A DNA stretch of 9,009 nt, taken from an uncultured Chloroflexota bacterium. Its GTDB lineage: Bacteria > Chloroflexota > Dehalococcoidia > CAUJGQ01. The notes beneath the pieces are model-generated. The model was not told the origin of the DNA, did not search any database, and worked only from the letters and a program-made list of their open reading frames with translations. Shown here in pieces: positions 6,276 through 9,009 of the stretch. The DNA lies in NCBI GenBank assembly GCA_937879875.1, contig CALFMN010000104.1:1-9009 (forward strand), given 5' to 3'. Positions within the stretch are counted from its first letter, which is position 1, and every line of letters starts with the position of its first letter. A program made the position numbers and the translations under genes.

Positions 6276-6847
6276 AGATCTACACCAAAACGGGCGACCA
6301 GGGCGAAACGGGCCTGTTCGCGGGCGGGCGTGTAGCGAAGGACGATGCCCGCGTCGAAGCGTACGGCTGCGTGGATGAACTGAACGCCGTGCTCGGCCTG
6401 GTGCGCGCCGCGCCGCTGGACCCGGAGTTGGACGCAGCGCTGCGCCGCATCGCCAGCGAGCTGTTCTCGCTCGGCGCCGACCTCGCCACGCCGCTCGAGG
6501 CGAACGCGAGCTGGGTGGTGCGCATGGACGAGGAGACGGTCGTGCGTTTGGAGACGGAGATCGACCGCTTCGAGACGGAGCTGGAGCCGCTGCGGCATTT
6601 CATTCTGCCTGGTGGCTCGCCGGCCGGCGCCACGCTGCACCTGGCCCGCACCGTCTGCCGCCGCGCCGAGCGCCGCGCCGTCAGCCTGGCGCATACGACC
6701 GCGATCAACGACGCGGCGCTGCGCTATCTGAACCGCCTCTCCGACTGGCTGTTCGTGGCCGCACGGCTGGCCAACCATCGCACCGGCCGGCCAGAAGAGC
6801 CGTGGATCTCGCCGATCGAGCGGCAGACGCGCGGCGAGCCCGGCTAG
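6272..6847 (+). CDS. pduO: PduO-type ATP:cob(I)alamin adenosyltransferase
   Basis: A 191-residue cytoplasmic trimeric enzyme of the PduO/MMAB type that moves the adenosyl group of ATP to cob(I)alamin, making coenzyme B12 for radical mutases and related enzymes. Family signatures are complete. The N-terminal ATP loop is K6-TGDQGETGLFAGGRV with K23-DDARVEAYG. The V34-D35-ELNAVLG segment carries the conserved Asp35. H109-F-ILPGGSPAGA and C129-RRAERR follow, and the C-terminal N154-RLSDWLFVAARLAN completes the active site. The start is GTG 6272, giving the usual M-K-I-Y-T-K-T-G-D. GTG 6260 (adds four residues) is possible, while a TTG at 6155 would place the N terminus ahead of the -10 box. There is no clear Shine-Dalgarno of its own apart from GGGG at 6262-6265. 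No cobalamin riboswitch, B12 biosynthesis gene or mutase gene is adjacent. Confidence 0.95.
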   Translation: MKIYTKTGDQGETGLFAGGRVAKDDARVEAYGCVDELNAVLGLVRAAPLDPELDAALRRIASELFSLGADLATPLEANASWVVRMDEETVVRLETEIDRFETELEPLRHFILPGGSPAGATLHLARTVCRRAERRAVSLAHTTAINDAALRYLNRLSDWLFVAARLANHRTGRPEEPWISPIERQTRGEPG

Positions 6848-6994
6848 CGCGCGGCGCTCCGCTTGCCGGGGGCGATACTTGCGCGCGGGCAATGGCTATT
6901 GATGCTATTTACTCCGGTGGACAGCGCCACGCGCCTATACTGATGAGCGCGGCGGACACGCGGCGTGCGGTGTTCGGTATGCAGGAGGTGCGCG
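6848..6994 (+). promoter_or_regulatory. Intergenic region with TATACT promoter box and strong ribosome-binding site
   Basis: TATACT at 6936-6941, again inside CTATACTG, would start transcription near 6948, leaving a leader of about 47 nt before ATG 6995. AGGAGGTG at 6983-6990 is a near-perfect Shine-Dalgarno (GGAGG 6 nt from the ATG). Upstream, the AT-richer patch 6891-6912 has a direct repeat GCTATT (6895-6900 and 6904-6909) with a 3-nt gap. I see no -35 consensus at the right distance. Confidence 0.5.
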
Positions 6995-7288
6995 ATGCCA
7001 GAGTCCCGCATCGAGGCGCTCGTGCTCTCCGACGCCGAGGGCAACCTTTACGAAATCCCGTACGACGAGCTGCTGGCCTACCGCGTCTCGATCGAACGCG
7101 CCGCCCTGCTTCATCGCACGCTGACCGGCGATGAAGTCGCCGGCTACGCCCTCAACGCCTATCTCCAGCTCAAAGGCCAGAAGCAGGGGCAGCTCACCGG
7201 GCCGGCGACACCGGCCGGCGAGATCGGGGCCGTCTCGCCTGCGCTGCCCTTCGGCGGCGCCATCTTCCTGGTGCCGCCCGTGGCCTGA
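6995..7288 (+). CDS. Unrecognised 97-residue protein
   Basis: I do not recognise this family. The protein has a charged N-terminal part with strand-turn-strand character (EALVLSDAEGNLYEIPYDEL, 7-26), then a helix (about 26-42, LLAYRVSIERAALLHRTL) and a second helix (46-61, DEVAGYALNAYLQLKG). The C terminus (65-97) is low in charge and rich in Gly, Pro and Ala, probably disordered or membrane-adjacent, ending in FGGAIFLVPPVA. There are no cysteines, signal peptide or catalytic motif. It is surely translated: the Shine-Dalgarno is the best in the window and third codon positions are GC-rich. ATG 6995 is chosen over GTG/ATG codons upstream because of that site. It lies between the adenosyltransferase and the hydrolase, each with its own promoter signal, so neighbours give no functional clue. 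Confidence 0.7.
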   Translation: MPESRIEALVLSDAEGNLYEIPYDELLAYRVSIERAALLHRTLTGDEVAGYALNAYLQLKGQKQGQLTGPATPAGEIGAVSPALPFGGAIFLVPPVA

Positions 7289-7340
7289 GCCGCCGCCGAG
7301 GCCGAAGCCCTTCACCCTCCGCCCTCTGCAACTTGCACCT

Positions 7341-7369
7341 TTGCAATTCCTGCGGCCGCTGCGTACCAT
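7341..7369 (+). promoter_or_regulatory. Candidate promoter of the alpha/beta hydrolase gene
   Basis: TTGCAA (7341-7346) and TACCAT (7364-7369) each match the sigma70 consensus at four of six bases and are exactly 17 bp apart. The start would be near 7376, giving a leader of about 30 nt before ATG 7409. A second partial -35 (TTGCAC, 7333-7338) lies just upstream. Confidence 0.45.
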
Positions 7370-7396
7370 CCCGGTGCATCTGCATGCGCTAAAGCC

Positions 7397-7403
7397 GGGA
7401 GGG
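7397..7403 (+). promoter_or_regulatory. Ribosome-binding site deciding the hydrolase start
   Basis: GGGAGGG at 7397-7403 precedes two adjacent ATG codons, at 7406 and 7409. The GGAGG core is 3 nt from the first and 6 nt from the second, which favours ATG 7409. Confidence 0.6.
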
Positions 7404-7408
7404 ACATG

Positions 7409-9009
7409 ATGGCCGTCACCGCAATCGAGATTCGTTCACGCGAGCCGTACGAGGGCGGCGCCCGCTTCGGCGACGCCGGCGCCTATGAGCGCATCGACGG
7501 GACGCTGCAGTTCGCCGTCGATCCGCAAAGCGACGCGAACCGCGTGATCGTCGGTCTCGATAAAGCGCCCCGCGCGGCCGACGGCACGGTGCGTTTCTCC
7601 GCCGGCTTCTGCGTGCTGCAACCGGCCGACCCGGCGAAGGCGAACCGCCGCCTGCTCTTCGACGTGCTCAACCGTGGCCGCAAGCTGGCGCAGGGCTTCA
7701 ACCGCCCCGAGCTGGCCGAGCCGTCCGACCGCATTCTGCCCGGCGACGGGTTCTTGTTCCGTCACGGCTGGACGCTGGCCTGGTGCGGCTGGCAGTGGGA
7801 TGTGCCGCCCGGCTCCTGGCCGTTGCGCATCGAGGCGCCGTCAGCGGTAGAGTCCGGCGCTCCCATTCAGGGCACGGTGGCGATCGAGTTCCAGCCGGCC
7901 CAGCGCGTGCCGCAGCAGCAGCTCGGCCATCTGCTTGGCTTCTTCCAGGCGCTGCCCTACCCCGCCGCCGATCTGGCGCAGCCGGACGCCACGCTGACCG
8001 TGCGCGACTGGCGCGGAGGCCCGCGCCGCGCGCTGCCGCGCGAGCGCTGGCGCTTCGCCCACGACGAGGGCGGCAGGCCCGTTGCGGACGATGCGTTCGT
8101 CTGGCTGGAGGGCGGCTTCGAGCCGGGCAGAGTCTACGAAGTGATCTACCGCACGCGCGAGTGCCCCGTGGCGGGCGTGGGCCTGCTCTCGGCGCGCGAC
8201 GCCGTTGCGTTCCTGCGCCACGGCACGGCGAGCGAGGACAACCCCTGCGCCGGCCAAATCGACTACACCTACGGCTACGGCGCCTCGCAGAGCGGCCGCT
8301 TCCTGCGCCATCTGCTCTACCTCGGCCTGAATCTTGACGAAGCGGGCCGGCAGGTGTTCGACGGCCTGCTGCCGGTGGTCGCCGGGGCGCGGCGCGGCGA
8401 GTTCAACCACCGCTATGCCCAGCCCTCCGTCACCGAGCGGCCCGGCCCCGGCTACCTGCCGCCGTTCCTCGACGGCGAGCAGGCCGATGCCGCCGGCGGC
8501 GCCGAGGCGGGACTGCTCGGCCGCCAGCGCGCCCTGGGCGGCGTGCCGAAGATCGTCTACGCCAACACGTCCGCCGAGTACTGGGGCTTTGCCGGCTGTT
8601 CGCTGATTCATACCGACGCCCAGGGCACACGCGACGTCGAGCCGCCGGCTGAAGTCCGCATCTACAGCTTCGCGGGCACGCAGCACGCGGCCGGCCGGCT
8701 GGAGCTGATGCGCGAGAGCCTGATCTTCGCGCCCGCCGGCAACCTGTTCAACGCCGTGGACTACGCGCCGCTGACGCGCGCGGCGCTGGTCAACCTCGAC
8801 CGCTGGGTGTCGCAAGGCATCGAGCCGCCGCCCAGCGCCTTCCCGCGCCTGGCCGACGGCAGCGCCGTGCCCGCCGCGCAGGCGCTCGAAACCTTCGCCG
8901 CCATCCCCGGCACAGCGCTCCCCGACCAGGCGCTGCTGCCAGCCACGCCGCACCTCACCATCGCAGAACCCCTCCCCCAACGCGTTGGGGGAGGGGTTCT
9001 GCGATGGTG
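7409..9009 (+). CDS. PF20091-type alpha/beta hydrolase, 3' end missing
   Basis: A large alpha/beta-hydrolase-domain protein, 533 codons here and still open at the window edge. The N-terminal beta-rich part (1-250) has F20-GDAGAYERIDGTL and F83-DVLNRGRK, typical of the family. The hydrolase core has the nucleophile elbow G291-A-S293-Q-S-G-R with Ser293 the likely nucleophile. It continues with the YANTSAEYWG segment, whose Glu is a candidate acid, and SFAGTQHAAG, whose His is a candidate base. Family members usually run on for another hundred or more residues, with a conserved V-P-Q-V-D-x-D-G-N-D segment that is absent here. From about base 8956 the sequence is a perfect palindrome rather than family-like protein. 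There is no signal peptide. Substrates are mostly unknown in this family. The start is chosen by Shine-Dalgarno distance; ATG 7406 adds one residue. Confidence 0.85.
   Translation, partial: MAVTAIEIRSREPYEGGARFGDAGAYERIDGTLQFAVDPQSDANRVIVGLDKAPRAADGTVRFSAGFCVLQPADPAKANRRLLFDVLNRGRKLAQGFNRPELAEPSDRILPGDGFLFRHGWTLAWCGWQWDVPPGSWPLRIEAPSAVESGAPIQGTVAIEFQPAQRVPQQQLGHLLGFFQALPYPAADLAQPDATLTVRDWRGGPRRALPRERWRFAHDEGGRPVADDAFVWLEGGFEPGRVYEVIYRTRECPVAGVGLLSARDAVAFLRHGTASEDNPCAGQIDYTYGYGASQSGRFLRHLLYLGLNLDEAGRQVFDGLLPVVAGARRGEFNHRYAQPSVTERPGPGYLPPFLDGEQADAAGGAEAGLLGRQRALGGVPKIVYANTSAEYWGFAGCSLIHTDAQGTRDVEPPAEVRIYSFAGTQHAAGRLELMRESLIFAPAGNLFNAVDYAPLTRAALVNLDRWVSQGIEPPPSAFPRLADGSAVPAAQALETFAAIPGTALPDQALLPATPHLTIAEPLPQRVGGGVLRW
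8956..9009. repeat. Perfect 54-bp palindrome at the window end
   Basis: Bases 8956-8982 are the exact reverse complement of 8983-9009, 27 bp per arm with no spacer and no mismatch, centred on CAACGCGTTG. The inner part consists of C-rich and G-rich runs (CCCCTCCCCC / GGGGGAGGGG). The outer 11 bases (CACCATCGCAG / CTGCGATGGTG) complete the symmetry. It lies inside the open hydrolase frame. It could be a dispersed palindromic element, a hairpin terminator or a fold-back assembly artefact. Confidence 0.95.

Noticed and set aside
6943..7134. ATG 6943 directly after the TATACT box as a leaderless start
   Set aside because: The ATG is only 2 bases below the -10 box, so it lies upstream of the expected transcript start. 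Its frame is Arg-rich and overlaps the better supported 97-residue gene.
7841..8980. A 379-codon minus-strand frame opposite the hydrolase gene
   Set aside because: It begins inside the terminal palindrome and is low complexity (Gly/Arg/Ala/Val). The plus strand encodes a recognisable hydrolase with nucleophile elbow and GTQH motif.
1..9009. CRISPR arrays, tRNA or rRNA genes, insertion sequences, defence islands
   Set aside because: No regularly spaced repeats, tRNA-like cloverleaf, rRNA motifs, transposase or integrase sequences, or defence-type gene clusters were seen on either strand. The only helicase is of the MrfA repair type.

Overview
The window is very GC-rich (about 70 % by eye, with G or C at most third codon positions) and carries seven confident protein genes, one likely membrane-protein gene and their short intergenic regions. 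Gene content (class III CoA-transferase, DehI-like protein, PF20091-type alpha/beta hydrolase, stand-alone NifU domain, PduO-type cobalamin adenosyltransferase, MrfA-like helicase), frequent GTG starts, isolated TATACT boxes and possible leaderless starts fit a high-GC Chloroflexota (Dehalococcoidia/Thermomicrobia-like) or similar environmental bacterium. This is inference from gene style; no marker gene settles the taxonomy. I see no tRNA, rRNA, CRISPR array, transposase or phage gene.

Layout. Positions 1-72 may hold the last codons of an upstream gene. 73-417 (+) is a small EthD-like ferredoxin-fold protein. It converges on 535-1734 (-), a CaiB/BaiF CoA-transferase, with two hairpins between them. 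A divergent region (1735-1886) leads to 1887-2762 (+), a DehI-like all-helical protein, which ends 8 bp from the stop of the convergent NifU-domain gene 2771-3046 (-). A second divergent region (3047-3157) has a good promoter for the NifU gene and a TATACT box placed so that the next gene, a five-helix membrane protein at 3158-3778 (+), could be leaderless. That gene is followed after 45 bp by an MrfA/YprA-type helicase with a C-terminal cysteine cluster (3824-6133, +), probably as one transcript. Next come a PduO-type cob(I)alamin adenosyltransferase (6272-6847, +) with a possible 14-codon leader ORF, an unrecognised 97-residue protein (6995-7288, +) and a PF20091-type alpha/beta hydrolase (from 7409, +) open at the window end.

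The genes do not form one pathway. Acyl-CoA/organic-acid metabolism (CoA-transferase, DehI-like protein, hydrolase, EthD-like protein) is interspersed with housekeeping functions (Fe-S assembly, DNA repair, B12 cofactor). No undescribed multi-gene system is evident. The most notable sequence signals are a perfect 54-bp palindrome that ends exactly at the last base and interrupts the hydrolase, an 8-base CTATACTG motif repeated upstream of three genes, a hairpin over the NifU ribosome-binding site, and the pairing of an MrfA-like helicase with an uncharacterised membrane protein instead of the expected nuclease.
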